DNA from: Thermoproteota archaeon
GTDB taxonomy: Archaea > Thermoproteota > Korarchaeia > Korarchaeales > Korarchaeaceae
Length of the DNA stretch: 15,031 nt
Assembly (NCBI GenBank): GCA_011042755.1
Contig: DRBY01000038.1
Span: 1 to 15,031, forward strand
Direction of reading: 5' to 3'
Shown here: positions 1 to 8,242 of the stretch, piece by piece
How positions within the stretch are numbered: the stretch's first letter is position 1
Layout of the letters: every line of letters starts with the position of its first letter
Notes under the pieces: generated by a model
What the model saw: the letters and a program-made list of their open reading frames with translations, nothing else
The model's database searches: none
What the model was told of the DNA's origin: nothing
Program-made: the position numbers and the translations under genes

Positions 1-2126
1 ACATATACGACCAAGGTCTCAAGCCCGGCCTACCCTACAGAGTGCTCCCTGACGGCCGCCTAGAGGAACTGATGCCTGACGGCTCTGATGAGCGTATCCG
101 AGTGGTTCTGACAATTGATGATAGTGTTAGGAGAGAGCTAGCAAGTTCCCTGGCTAAGATACTTCACTTCAGAGCACCACACATGCCGGGAGTGGCCCTC
201 GACATCGAAGTGGCTACGCCAAAGGGCCAGATACCTTCCGCCAAGGAAGTGAAGCATCCTATCATAGCTGCTGCTCTGGCCGGAGAAGGAATTAGGGAAG
301 TGCACATCTTGCGGAGGGGATCCGCTCAGCTGCCGAAGTGCGTCGAGGATGCCACGGTCGTTGTGCACGAGAGCGAAGCCGAGATGATAAGAACTGTGTT
401 GGATAAGATTTCCTGCTTCCCGATCGTCTTCACGTTCAACGGCGACGGATTTGACATGCCTTACTTAGCCCGGAGGGCCCAGGAGCTGGGAGTTAGTCCC
501 AAGCCGATTAGGCTAGAGAGGGACAGGGCGTTATTGGACACGGGCATTCACATCGACCTGTATCAGCTCTACAGCAATAGGTCGATACAAGTCTACGTCT
601 TCAGCGGTAAGTACCTCGGCTACACTCTTGACGAGATCGCCCAGGCCATACTGGGCGTTGGAAAAATTGAGGTTGGGAGGGACTTCACGGCGCTTAAAAC
701 GGAGGATCTCGCGAGATACTGTTACAGGGACGCGAAGATCACTTACATGTTGGGGACCGCCCTAGGAGGGAGATTGGTCGACCTCCTGATGCTCTTCGCG
801 CGACTAAGCAAGCTCCCGCTGGAGGACGTGTCTAGACAGGGCATCTCCCAGTGGATAAAGAACATGATCTACTTCGAATACCGGAGGAAGAACTGGCTGA
901 TCCCAAACAAAGAAGAGATAATGCTGGAGAGGGGAGCGGAGACTTACAGCAGAGCGCTGATCAAGGGCAAGAAGTACCTTGGGGCGATAGTGCTTGAGCC
1001 CGTGCCCGGGATACACTTCAACGTGTACGTCATGGACTTCGCCAGCCTGTACCCCAGCATCATCTCGAGGTGGAGAGTGAGCTTCGAGACCGTAAACTGC
1101 CCTCACGAGGAGTGTAAATCGAACAGACCAGTGGAGGGCCTGCCGCACTGGATCTGCACACACGAGGACGCTGGGCTCGTGTACAGACTGATCGGCGTGC
1201 TCCGAGACATGAGGGTTGGGTGGTACAAGAAGAAGGCGAAAGATCCAAGCCTGCCGAAGGAGCGGAGGGAGTGGTATGACGTCGTTCAGAGCGGCCTAAA
1301 GGTCCTCCTAAATGCCTCATATGGAGTGTTCGGCTACGAGAACTTTCCGCTATACTCGCCGCCGGTAGCGGAGATGATCACGGCTCTAGGCCGAAAGGCC
1401 ATCACAACCGCGTTGGCGCTCGCCAGAAAGATGGGTTTGAGGGTAATCTACGGCGACACAGACTCCTTGTTTGTCCAGGGGGCTACAGAAGACCAGCTCA
1501 GGGCTTTTGAGAGAGAGGTAGAGAGAGCGCTGGGAATTGACATAGAGTTAGAGAAGCACTATCGTTACGTGATCCTCTCCAAACTCAAGAAGAACTACCT
1601 GGGCGTCAGAGACGACGGTACTGTCGACATAAAGGGCTTGATGGGGAAGAAGAGAAACGTACCAGATCTGGTGAGAGAAGCGTTTGCTGACGTTATCGAA
1701 ATACTGAAAGGAGTAGAGAGCGAAGAGGGCTTCGAACAGGCCAAACGAATGATCAGGGGGAAAATACGCTACTACGTAGAGAGGTTGAAGAATAGAGAGT
1801 TCACTTTGGATGAAGTGGCCTTTAGAATGGTGCTAACGAGGCCGCTCCACACTTACGTCAAGACAACGCCTCAGCATGTGAAGGCGGCGCGTATGCTGGA
1901 GTCGCGGGGGATTAGAGTGCTCCCAGGGACGGTAATAGCCTATGTCAAGACCAAGAACAAGTGGGGAGTGAAGCCCGTGCAGCTGGCCAAAAAGGATGAG
2001 GTAGATGTTCAGAAGTACCTTGAGATCATGAGAACGACGTTTGAGCAGATACTAGACGTGCTCGGGATAGACTTCGGTGAGATAGCAGGGGGGGTCTCGG
2101 AGGGCGGTTTGTCGGCCTACTTCTGA
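1..2126 (+). CDS. polB1: Family B DNA polymerase, PolB1/Dpo1 type (5' end outside window)
   Basis: Replicative DNA polymerase with 3'-5' proofreading. The frame is open to the left edge (first full codon at 3) and begins with YDQGLKPGLPYRV, which resembles the N-terminal domain of Sulfolobus Dpo1, so GTG at 42 is not the real start. Perhaps 100-180 N-terminal residues are missing. Exonuclease motifs are ALDIEVATP (catalytic Asp codon at 201), FNGDGFDMPYL (about 435-465) and YCYRDA. Polymerase motif A is DFASLYPSI (Asp at 1035), motif B is KVLLNASYGVFG (about 1300-1335) and motif C is YGDTDS (1449-1466); KKNYLG and MGKKRN follow. A CPHEEC...C cysteine cluster follows motif A. The protein ends EGGLSAYF, which looks like a sliding-clamp (PIP) box with Glu in place of Gln. 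The last 10 bp overlap the convergent gatE gene. All catalytic residues are present, so it is probably active. Confidence 0.96.
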   Translation, partial: IYDQGLKPGLPYRVLPDGRLEELMPDGSDERIRVVLTIDDSVRRELASSLAKILHFRAPHMPGVALDIEVATPKGQIPSAKEVKHPIIAAALAGEGIREVHILRRGSAQLPKCVEDATVVVHESEAEMIRTVLDKISCFPIVFTFNGDGFDMPYLARRAQELGVSPKPIRLERDRALLDTGIHIDLYQLYSNRSIQVYVFSGKYLGYTLDEIAQAILGVGKIEVGRDFTALKTEDLARYCYRDAKITYMLGTALGGRLVDLLMLFARLSKLPLEDVSRQGISQWIKNMIYFEYRRKNWLIPNKEEIMLERGAETYSRALIKGKKYLGAIVLEPVPGIHFNVYVMDFASLYPSIISRWRVSFETVNCPHEECKSNRPVEGLPHWICTHEDAGLVYRLIGVLRDMRVGWYKKKAKDPSLPKERREWYDVVQSGLKVLLNASYGVFGYENFPLYSPPVAEMITALGRKAITTALALARKMGLRVIYGDTDSLFVQGATEDQLRAFEREVERALGIDIELEKHYRYVILSKLKKNYLGVRDDGTVDIKGLMGKKRNVPDLVREAFADVIEILKGVESEEGFEQAKRMIRGKIRYYVERLKNREFTLDEVAFRMVLTRPLHTYVKTTPQHVKAARMLESRGIRVLPGTVIAYVKTKNKWGVKPVQLAKKDEVDVQKYLEIMRTTFEQILDVLGIDFGEIAGGVSEGGLSAYF

Positions 2127-4036
2127 GAGAGCCGCTCCTCTAGGGCTCTCCTGAGCTTCTCGCTGACGATGGCACCGTCTATCCTTCCTCGAACTACGCT
2201 CATGACGCGGCCCATGAGCCTGCCAAAGGCCCTCATGCCAACCCTATCAATAACCTCGCTCTCCTCTTCTATTATCGATTGAATTATCGAATCTAGTTCC
2301 TCCTCGCTCATTGCCAAGCTCTCAGCAAGAGCAACGGGGTCTAGGGAGGGCTCTTCAGCCAGCCTTCTCAGTAGCTCTGGAACAGCCTCTTTAGCCATCT
2401 TGCCACTGGATATGAGCCCTGCTATTGCATGGAAAGCTCTCTCCGGGATGTTATCCACGTTGACTCCCTCTCTAGTCAAGCCTCGAAGCGTGGAAGTTAG
2501 GGTTGAGGCCAGGAAGCGCACTGGAACTGTGGGGTGCTCCTCAACTATCCGTTCAAATAGTGCTACCCTGCCGTCATCGAGGAGCATTTCTGCCAGCTCC
2601 TGAGTGAGGCCGTAAGAGGAGACCAACCTAGAAACCACTCTCTCGGGTCTCTCAGGGAGCCCTCTCGCCTTTACCGCACTCACGACTTGGGTTGTCCTTA
2701 CTGGAAGAACGTCTGTCTCAGGGTACATCCTCGCAGCGCCTGGCAGCGGTCTCATGAAAGCAGTATTCCCGCCTGGAAGGGCTCTGCGTGTCTCCTTGGG
2801 AACCCCGACGGCTGCCTGAGCCACCCTCTCCCTAACAGCATTGAGCGCCATCTTTGCAGACTCGGGGGACGCGATAACTAGAACGAAAGCGTCGCTCGAT
2901 TCGAGTCCTGCAGAAGACCGGACGCTCTGAACCTCGCTCTCCTTGATGCCATAGCCAGGAAGTTCGTCCGAGTGGAGGATTCCGGCCACGCCGCCAAAGA
3001 CTTTGGCATAGTCGGAGAGCTCAGTCCCAAACCTCCTGCCAGGCTGAACATCCATTCCTAGCAGCCCAGACATTCCGGGGAGCGGTAGCATCAGCACCCT
3101 TGCTCCGCGAGACAATGCCTTCCTGACCAACTTTGACTTTGAGCCTGTTAGAAGATCGGTCACATCGGCTGTCTCAAGAGACTCAAATGTGTGGGGCGTT
3201 AGCCCCCTGGCCCGCATCTCATCTCGTATCTTCAGTAGGTTAACCTGCCTCAGCACCTCTCTCCTGATAACCTCCTCGATTAGATCCAACTCTTGAACGC
3301 CCTTGATCTCCTGCCTAGCTCCCTCGGCTATGCTCACGTTGAGATCCTGCCTTATGCTCCCAATTCCCCTCTGAACGCGTCCAGTAGCCCTGAGGAGCCT
3401 TCCAAGGTATAGGGCGGCCTCTCTGGCCTGCGCCGGGTGATGAATGTCTGCCTCGGTGGCTATCTCGACGAGGGGAATCCCCAGCCTATCGAGGCGATAC
3501 TTGGCGCCCTCGGGAGTCGTCTCAATGATGTAAGCTGATTCCTCCTCGAGACAGAGCGTTGCTACGCGAACGTCACCCTTGGAGGTTGGAATGAGGCTGT
3601 TTGCATTTCCTAGGGCAACTAGCGCGGTTCTCTGGAAGCCCGTAGTGTTGCTGCCATCAACCACAATCTTCCTCATGACGTGAACTTCGTCTACCACATC
3701 CATGTGGAGCAGCGATGCTACCTCAATGGCGATCTCTAAGGCCTCCTGGTTCAGAGGAAGTGGTGGCGCCTCATCAAGCTCTACCTCGCAGGTCGTGTCC
3801 GAGTAGGCACCGTATTCGAAGAGACGGGCCCGCATCGTCTCGAATCGCGCTGCCGGATCTATTGTCCCCAACTCGCTGTAAGAGACCCTGAGCCTCCTTC
3901 TAACCCATACGTCTGGATCGTCATGCCTCATCTTTGGAGGGCAATGACAAAAGAGCTTCTCAGACGTGTTTAGCCTCTGGTGTATCTCTATTCCAACCAT
4001 GAGCCCAAGATCGGAGTAATTCAGTTCTCCAACCAA
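2117..4036 (-). CDS. gatE: Glutamyl-tRNA(Gln) amidotransferase subunit E
   Basis: tRNA-binding and kinase/transamidase subunit of the archaeal GatDE enzyme, which converts Glu-tRNA(Gln) to Gln-tRNA(Gln) with ammonia released by GatD. The 639-residue product has the GatB-like N-terminal cradle (VGIEIHQRLNTSEKLFCHCPP near residue 15, then EVELDEAPPLPLN and DGSNTTGFQRTALVA). It also has the AspRS-like GAD insertion typical of GatE in the middle (about 285-405, LPGMSGLLG and GILHSDELPGYG), MYPETDVLPV, and a YqeY-type helical tail ending near LMGRVMSVVRGRIDGAIVSE. Length is normal for GatE. I start at TTG 4036, giving MVGELNYSDLGLMVG, because GAGGTGATC sits 3 nt upstream. The longer frame starts at GTG 4045, but that codon lies inside this Shine-Dalgarno sequence. 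It lies just after gatD, whose stop forms part of the ribosome-binding site. The 3' end overlaps polB1 on the other strand. Confidence 0.96.
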   Translation of the reverse strand: MVGELNYSDLGLMVGIEIHQRLNTSEKLFCHCPPKMRHDDPDVWVRRRLRVSYSELGTIDPAARFETMRARLFEYGAYSDTTCEVELDEAPPLPLNQEALEIAIEVASLLHMDVVDEVHVMRKIVVDGSNTTGFQRTALVALGNANSLIPTSKGDVRVATLCLEEESAYIIETTPEGAKYRLDRLGIPLVEIATEADIHHPAQAREAALYLGRLLRATGRVQRGIGSIRQDLNVSIAEGARQEIKGVQELDLIEEVIRREVLRQVNLLKIRDEMRARGLTPHTFESLETADVTDLLTGSKSKLVRKALSRGARVLMLPLPGMSGLLGMDVQPGRRFGTELSDYAKVFGGVAGILHSDELPGYGIKESEVQSVRSSAGLESSDAFVLVIASPESAKMALNAVRERVAQAAVGVPKETRRALPGGNTAFMRPLPGAARMYPETDVLPVRTTQVVSAVKARGLPERPERVVSRLVSSYGLTQELAEMLLDDGRVALFERIVEEHPTVPVRFLASTLTSTLRGLTREGVNVDNIPERAFHAIAGLISSGKMAKEAVPELLRRLAEEPSLDPVALAESLAMSEEELDSIIQSIIEEESEVIDRVGMRAFGRLMGRVMSVVRGRIDGAIVSEKLRRALEERLSQK

Positions 4037-4039
4037 TAC

Positions 4040-4048
4040 GATCACCTC
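4040..4048 (-). promoter_or_regulatory. Shine-Dalgarno sequence deciding the gatE start; contains the gatD stop
   Basis: GAGGTGATC on the minus strand is a nine-base match to the usual 16S anti-Shine-Dalgarno end and lies 3 nt before TTG 4036. The gatD stop codon TGA (4042-4044) is embedded in it. A GTG within the motif (4043-4045) is a false start. Confidence 0.75.
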
Positions 4049-5382
4049 TTATCAAAGCACGGGGGATACGCAGATGGACTGATGCTCTCAGTGAACTCGC
4101 CCGCCTGGCTGGTCGTCATGAACTCCCTGAGTTCGCTTCCCTCCAGACCTCTCCCCAAAGCTATCATTAGCTTCACGGTCGCGACTTCGGGGAGAGTATC
4201 TGCGGCCGGTATCACGCCCGCTTCAAGCATGTTCCTGCCCGTGGAGTATACCTTGAGGTCCACTCGTCCAAACAGACACTGCGACGTGATTACGACGGGT
4301 ACCCCAGAATCCACCAGAGATCTGATCGCGCCAATGACCCTGTTGGGGACGTGCCCAAGGCCTGTGCCAGCCAGCACGATACCCTTGTATCCAGCAGACG
4401 CTACTGCTTCGAGGAACTCAGGGTCTATTCCAGGCCACGAGTAGGCTAACGCAACCTTGGGCTCGATCTCCGTGCGGGCGGTAACCACACCGGGCTCTTC
4501 AGACCTCCTTCTGAACTTGGGGTTGATCACAGTGACCCCTTTCTCATCAACCTTGGCTAGGGGGAGTTCATTTACCGACATAAAGGCGTCTCGCCTAGAG
4601 GTGTGCATCTTCCTGGCTCGCACCCCTCTTATCACCCAAGCGAAGTCGTCAGACGAACTCCCGTGCATCACGATAACCGACTCAGCCATGGGCCCCTCTG
4701 CGGCCACTCTAACCGCGGCCATTACGTTTAGGACGGCGTCCGTGCTAGGCCTGTCTATCGATCGCTGGGATCCGACTAGGACGACCGGGCGGTCCAGGTT
4801 CTCTAGCATGAACGCCAAGGCAGACGCTGTATAGTGCATTGTGTCGGTGCCGTGAGCGACCACAACTCCAGATGCGCCGGCATTCAGCTCATCCGCTACC
4901 TTTTGGGCTATCTGGCTCCACTCCTCTGGCCTTATGTCCTCACTAAGCTTCGTCATCAGGGGGACGTAAGAAACATTGGCTATCTCCGCAATCTCAGGTA
5001 TGAGGTCTATCAGCTCTTCTGGAGTCTCTGTGGGTTTGACCGCGCCAGTGGAGTAGTCTACCCGCGAGGCTATGGTGCCTCCAGTGACGACGATGGGTAC
5101 CTTTGGCAGGCCCGGCCTGCTCTCAACTCTGGGAAGTTGCGCCTTAGATGGTCCCTTAGCCTTCTTGAGAACTTCTATCGAGGAGATCCTCGAAACGTGT
5201 ATTCCGATGTTGTATCCGTTAGCCAGCTTCAGCACTATGTGCTCGTCGTCTAGGATTTCGGGCCTGGGCATTAGGAGCCCTTCGAAGAACCTATCCTCTG
5301 TTGAAATGCGAATGAGGTCGTAGTCGCTCGCCTCGGCCGCCTCTAAGATCTCTTTTGCTCTACCCTTGTAGGAGAGAGGCAT
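4042..5382 (-). CDS. gatD: Glutamyl-tRNA(Gln) amidotransferase subunit D
   Basis: Asparaginase-like glutaminase subunit of GatDE that hydrolyses Gln and delivers ammonia to GatE. The 446-residue product has a small N-terminal domain (SYKGRAKEILE, HIVLKLANGYNIG) and then an L-asparaginase fold. Active-site motifs are VVTGGTIAS (Thr103), VVAHGTDTMHYTAS (Thr179, Asp180) and RARKMHTSRRDAF (Lys258 is the likely catalytic lysine). These positions sit within a few residues of the known GatD Thr-Thr-Asp-Lys set. I chose ATG 5382, since MPLSYKGRAKE matches the usual GatD N-terminus. A TTG at 5409 would add nine residues. Neither has a good Shine-Dalgarno sequence, and a weak T-rich box (CTTTTTGATAG) about 27 bp before ATG 5382 could mean a leaderless secondary transcript. 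It lies 41 bp after the HMG-CoA reductase stop, the widest gap in the array. Confidence 0.95.
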   Translation of the reverse strand: MPLSYKGRAKEILEAAEASDYDLIRISTEDRFFEGLLMPRPEILDDEHIVLKLANGYNIGIHVSRISSIEVLKKAKGPSKAQLPRVESRPGLPKVPIVVTGGTIASRVDYSTGAVKPTETPEELIDLIPEIAEIANVSYVPLMTKLSEDIRPEEWSQIAQKVADELNAGASGVVVAHGTDTMHYTASALAFMLENLDRPVVLVGSQRSIDRPSTDAVLNVMAAVRVAAEGPMAESVIVMHGSSSDDFAWVIRGVRARKMHTSRRDAFMSVNELPLAKVDEKGVTVINPKFRRRSEEPGVVTARTEIEPKVALAYSWPGIDPEFLEAVASAGYKGIVLAGTGLGHVPNRVIGAIRSLVDSGVPVVITSQCLFGRVDLKVYSTGRNMLEAGVIPAADTLPEVATVKLMIALGRGLEGSELREFMTTSQAGEFTESISPSAYPPCFDKR

Positions 5383-5423
5383 CAACGTCCAGGAACTTCG
5401 TACTATCAAAAAGTGTGGTATCT

Positions 5424-6650
5424 CTAGAACCCTCCACCCCGACCCAGCCTTTGGTGACTCCTAGCCAGAGACCCTTCTGCCAAGGAGGCTAGGAGTGAGA
5501 GTTCTCCCGAGAGCGCAGTTGCCGCTAAGATCTCCGCGAACTTTCTCGCGTTCACGCCGGGAGGGTCTCCGCCCCCAGCGCAGCCTAGCGCGGACAGGGC
5601 TGCCCTGGCGTAGGGGAGGCGGGTCCCCCCGCCAACAGTACCTACCTCAAGGGAGGGGAGCGTGAGCGAGATGTAAACCCCACTGTCTTGAGGTTCTACT
5701 GTAGTTATCCCCATGCTGGACTCAACGACCTGAGCTAGATCCTGCCCGTAAGCTATGAACATGGCAGCCACGACGTTGGCCACATTTGCATTGAATCCCC
5801 CCATGGAGCCAGCTACGGCTGCACCTAGCAGGTTCTTGCGCCATGCAACCTCGGCCAGTCTGTCCACAGAGGTCTTCAATCTGCTCTTGACGAGATCTTC
5901 TGGAATAAATGCTTCTGCGACTACGGTCTTACCTCTTCCGGCTACCCAGTTAACCGAGGCTGGCTTCTTGTCGGAACACACGTTCCCGCTGAGCGCGATT
6001 GGGTCTAGATCGGGAAACCTCTCCTTCAGTACGCTCAGTATTCTGTCAGACGCGATAGTCACCATGTTCATGCCCATAGCGTCTCCGGTCTCGAAAAGGA
6101 ACCTGAGGAAAAGCGTTCGACCCGCCTGGAACGGCTGAACGCACAGAAGCCTCCCGTGGCTCGTGACCTCCTCAACAACTCTTTGAAGCCTCTCTAGGTT
6201 GTTAGAGACCCATTCTGCCACTTCGGCGGCCCTAGCGGCTGTAGGGGCAACCAACGCAGGAGCGCGAGCCATGCCGTCTCTGAGGATCTTTGTCCTCGCC
6301 CCTCCCGCCATAGTTATCGTGGTGGCTCCTCGATTTACAGATGCCACTAGCGCCCCCTCGGTAGTGGCTAGGAGAGGGTAGAACGTTCCCCTAGCGTAAT
6401 CTCCCTCAACTCGCAGAGGGCCGACCACGCCTAAGGGTACGCTTACCTCGCCAACGGGATTCTCGATGTTCCATCTAACAAGCCTAGAGAAATCGAGGCG
6501 ACTGCGGGCAATGGGTTTGAGATCTGCCCCAGTCACATTCTCTAAGAACTTCAGCCTGAGATCTGCCGCCTTATTCGAATCGCCAAGCAAGGCATCTAGC
6601 TCTCTCAGCTTAACCCTGTCACGCAGGAGGTCGCCGAGCAGGTTCTCCAA
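5424..6650 (-). CDS. hmgA: 3-hydroxy-3-methylglutaryl-CoA reductase, class I (NADPH type)
   Basis: Reduces HMG-CoA to mevalonate, the committed step of archaeal isoprenoid lipid synthesis. The 408-residue soluble protein has no transmembrane segments. Motifs in order are NIENPVG (61-67), VPLGVVGPL, TTEGALVASVNRG with catalytic Glu98, GDAMGMNMV (189-197, cofactor site), SDKKPASVNW with catalytic Lys228, AYGQDLAQ with Asp304, GTVGGGT (338-343) and the C-terminal catalytic His399 in ARSHQR. All four catalytic residues of class I enzymes (human Glu559, Lys691, Asp767, His866) have counterparts. TTG 6650 is chosen as the start because GCGGTGA, which contains the stop codon of the DUF35 gene, lies a few bases upstream. 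It follows DUF35 by 6 bp, in the middle of the mevalonate cluster. Confidence 0.97.
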   Translation of the reverse strand: MENLLGDLLRDRVKLRELDALLGDSNKAADLRLKFLENVTGADLKPIARSRLDFSRLVRWNIENPVGEVSVPLGVVGPLRVEGDYARGTFYPLLATTEGALVASVNRGATTITMAGGARTKILRDGMARAPALVAPTAARAAEVAEWVSNNLERLQRVVEEVTSHGRLLCVQPFQAGRTLFLRFLFETGDAMGMNMVTIASDRILSVLKERFPDLDPIALSGNVCSDKKPASVNWVAGRGKTVVAEAFIPEDLVKSRLKTSVDRLAEVAWRKNLLGAAVAGSMGGFNANVANVVAAMFIAYGQDLAQVVESSMGITTVEPQDSGVYISLTLPSLEVGTVGGGTRLPYARAALSALGCAGGGDPPGVNARKFAEILAATALSGELSLLASLAEGSLARSHQRLGRGGGF

Positions 6651-6656
6651 GCGCTT

Positions 6657-7070
6657 TCACCGCTTGAGCCTTGGCCTAAACTTGAGTCCATACGCTATGG
6701 GCCCGCCTTCACCCCCTACCCTGACCTTTCTCAGCACCACCTCGACCTCCATCCCCGGGGATACTTGCGCTGGATCCACGTCCGTCAGCTGTGTGAATAC
6801 TCTAGTCCCATCATCAAGCTCTACGAGGGCCAGCACGTATGGCTCATAGAACTCGTACCCTCTGGGCGTCGCGTGCAAGGTGGTGTGATAGAGCACCCTT
6901 CCCTTCCTTGGGAGGAGTATCCTCTTCATCTTCCTAGACCCGCACCTCGGGCAGACCATCCTGCTCGGCAGAGTCCTGTAGCCACACTCTTCACACTCCA
7001 CACCCTCTAACCGGTAGCGATACGGCATCTCCCTCTTAATCGAGGGAATGCTGGGTATGAGGGCCCACAT
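6657..7070 (-). CDS. DUF35 OB-fold/zinc-ribbon scaffold protein of the thiolase-HMG-CoA synthase complex
   Basis: A 137-residue protein with an N-terminal helix, a rubredoxin-like zinc ribbon (Cys26, Cys29, Cys40, Cys43 in CEECGY and CPRCGS) and an ACAC-type OB fold (GRVLYHTTLHAT, FEPYVLALVELDDG-like core, GMEVEVVLRKVR). In methanogenic archaea, DUF35 proteins bridge acetoacetyl-CoA thiolase and HMG-CoA synthase and offer a shared CoA-binding site so that acetoacetyl-CoA is channelled. Direct adjacency to both enzymes here supports that role; the assignment is inferred from family and context. The ATG at 7070 lies 1 nt after the thiolase stop. Its Shine-Dalgarno sequence AGGAGGGTGAG is inside the thiolase coding end, so translation is probably coupled. 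Confidence 0.92.
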   Translation of the reverse strand: MWALIPSIPSIKREMPYRYRLEGVECEECGYRTLPSRMVCPRCGSRKMKRILLPRKGRVLYHTTLHATPRGYEFYEPYVLALVELDDGTRVFTQLTDVDPAQVSPGMEVEVVLRKVRVGGEGGPIAYGLKFRPRLKR

Positions 7071-7071
7071 G

Positions 7072-8229
7072 TCAACTCACCCTCCTCAAAACGGTCACTA
7101 CCACGTTTGCTCCAGTACCGCCAACGTTCATGGCGGCCCCAACCTTGGGATCTGGCACTTGAGCACTTCCCGCTCTTCCAGCTAGCTGTCTGTAGATCTC
7201 GACTATCTGGTAAACTCCGGTAGCGCCCACCGGGTGGCCCCTGGCCTTCAGCCCACCTTCAGGGTTCACCGGCAGGGGGCCATTCCTCTCGGCGTCACCC
7301 GACTTGATGAATTCGTGGGCCTTACCCGGCTCCACGATGCCCAGGGCCTCGAGGTTTAGGTAGCCCATGATGCTAAATGCGTCATGCACCTCAACCACGT
7401 CTAAGTCGCTTGATGGGATGCCGGCCATTTCAAAAGCCTTCTTGGCGGCTATCTTGGCCGCCTTGAGTTCAAGGAGATCTTCCCGCGTGTACAAGGCCAC
7501 GGTGTCCGTGGACGACCAGAAGCCAGATAGCTCTACAGAGACCCCTTCGCCGTCTCTTGACTCAGATGCTGAGAGCACGAGCGCCGCCGCCCCGTCGCCT
7601 GTTGGGGCGGAGTCCAGGAGTCTTATCGGTTCTGCTATCATAGGCGAGTTCAAGTAAGCCTTCATGTCGATCGGGAACCTGAGCTGAGCGTAGGGAACGT
7701 CTGTAGCGTTCTTGTGCATTAGGATTGGCAGCCACCCGAAGTCCTCCTCGCTAAGGTTGTACTGCATCGCGTAAGCCCGCATTATCAGGGCGTTCAGCGA
7801 GACAAAGGACGCGCCCCAGAACAGCTCGTACTCGGCTTCCGAGGCCGTGGCCAAGGCCGAGGTCACATCTTCTATAGCGGTCATGTCGCTCATCTTCTCG
7901 ACTCCGATCACGAGGACTCGGTCGAAGAGCCCAGACTTGATGGCCAGAGCAGCGTTCAGTACCGCAGCGCCTCCAGATCCACAGGCAGCCTCCACCTTGA
8001 ACGCAGGAACTCCAGACAGACCTAGGTAGTCGGCGGCGTAGGCCCCAAGGTTCTCCTGAGCATTCAGAATTCCAGACATCATGTTTCCAACGAAAATCGC
8101 GTCGACGCGATCAACTCCCGCCTCATCTAAGGCTGCCAAGCCAGCCTCTGCTATCAGATCCCTGAGGCCGTAATTCCAGAGCGTCCCTATGTTAGTTAGG
8201 CCGGAGCCAATCACGTAGACCTTCCTCAT
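7072..8229 (-). CDS. Acetoacetyl-CoA thiolase, archaeal SCP-x/SCP-2 type
   Basis: Condenses two acetyl-CoA to acetoacetyl-CoA, the first step of the mevalonate route. The 385-residue protein has the nucleophile Cys83 in EAACGSGG, VIGVEKMSD, the SCP-x type motif VEVHDAFS with His282, and GGLKARGHPVGATG with His332. The second catalytic Cys of classical thiolases (CGGG near the C-terminus) is replaced by NVGGTGAN, as is usual for archaeal SCP-type thiolases. The start is ATG 8229 (MRKVYVIGSG), with GAGGGTGATC ending 3 nt upstream. The longest frame begins at GTG 8238, but that codon lies within the ribosome-binding site. It sits 11 nt after HMG-CoA synthase and 1 nt before the DUF35 gene, consistent with the known three-protein complex. 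Confidence 0.94.
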   Translation of the reverse strand: MRKVYVIGSGLTNIGTLWNYGLRDLIAEAGLAALDEAGVDRVDAIFVGNMMSGILNAQENLGAYAADYLGLSGVPAFKVEAACGSGGAAVLNAALAIKSGLFDRVLVIGVEKMSDMTAIEDVTSALATASEAEYELFWGASFVSLNALIMRAYAMQYNLSEEDFGWLPILMHKNATDVPYAQLRFPIDMKAYLNSPMIAEPIRLLDSAPTGDGAAALVLSASESRDGEGVSVELSGFWSSTDTVALYTREDLLELKAAKIAAKKAFEMAGIPSSDLDVVEVHDAFSIMGYLNLEALGIVEPGKAHEFIKSGDAERNGPLPVNPEGGLKARGHPVGATGVYQIVEIYRQLAGRAGSAQVPDPKVGAAMNVGGTGANVVVTVLRRVS

Positions 8230-8232
8230 CCG

Positions 8233-8242
8233 GATCACCCTC
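8233..8242 (-). promoter_or_regulatory. Shine-Dalgarno sequence deciding the thiolase start
   Basis: GAGGGTGATC lies 3 nt before ATG 8229 and begins inside the HMG-CoA synthase stop codon. The GTG it contains (8236-8238) opens a longer frame but should not be the start. The geometry is the same as at gatE. Confidence 0.75.

Noticed and set aside
804..1163. 119-codon frame antisense to polB1
   Set aside because: It is a shadow of the conserved polymerase palm domain, with no recognisable protein features or ribosome-binding site.
3980..4444. 154-codon frame on the + strand over the gatE/gatD junction
   Set aside because: It is antisense to conserved gatD and gatE coding sequence, low in complexity and Ser/Thr/Pro-rich as typical of shadow frames.
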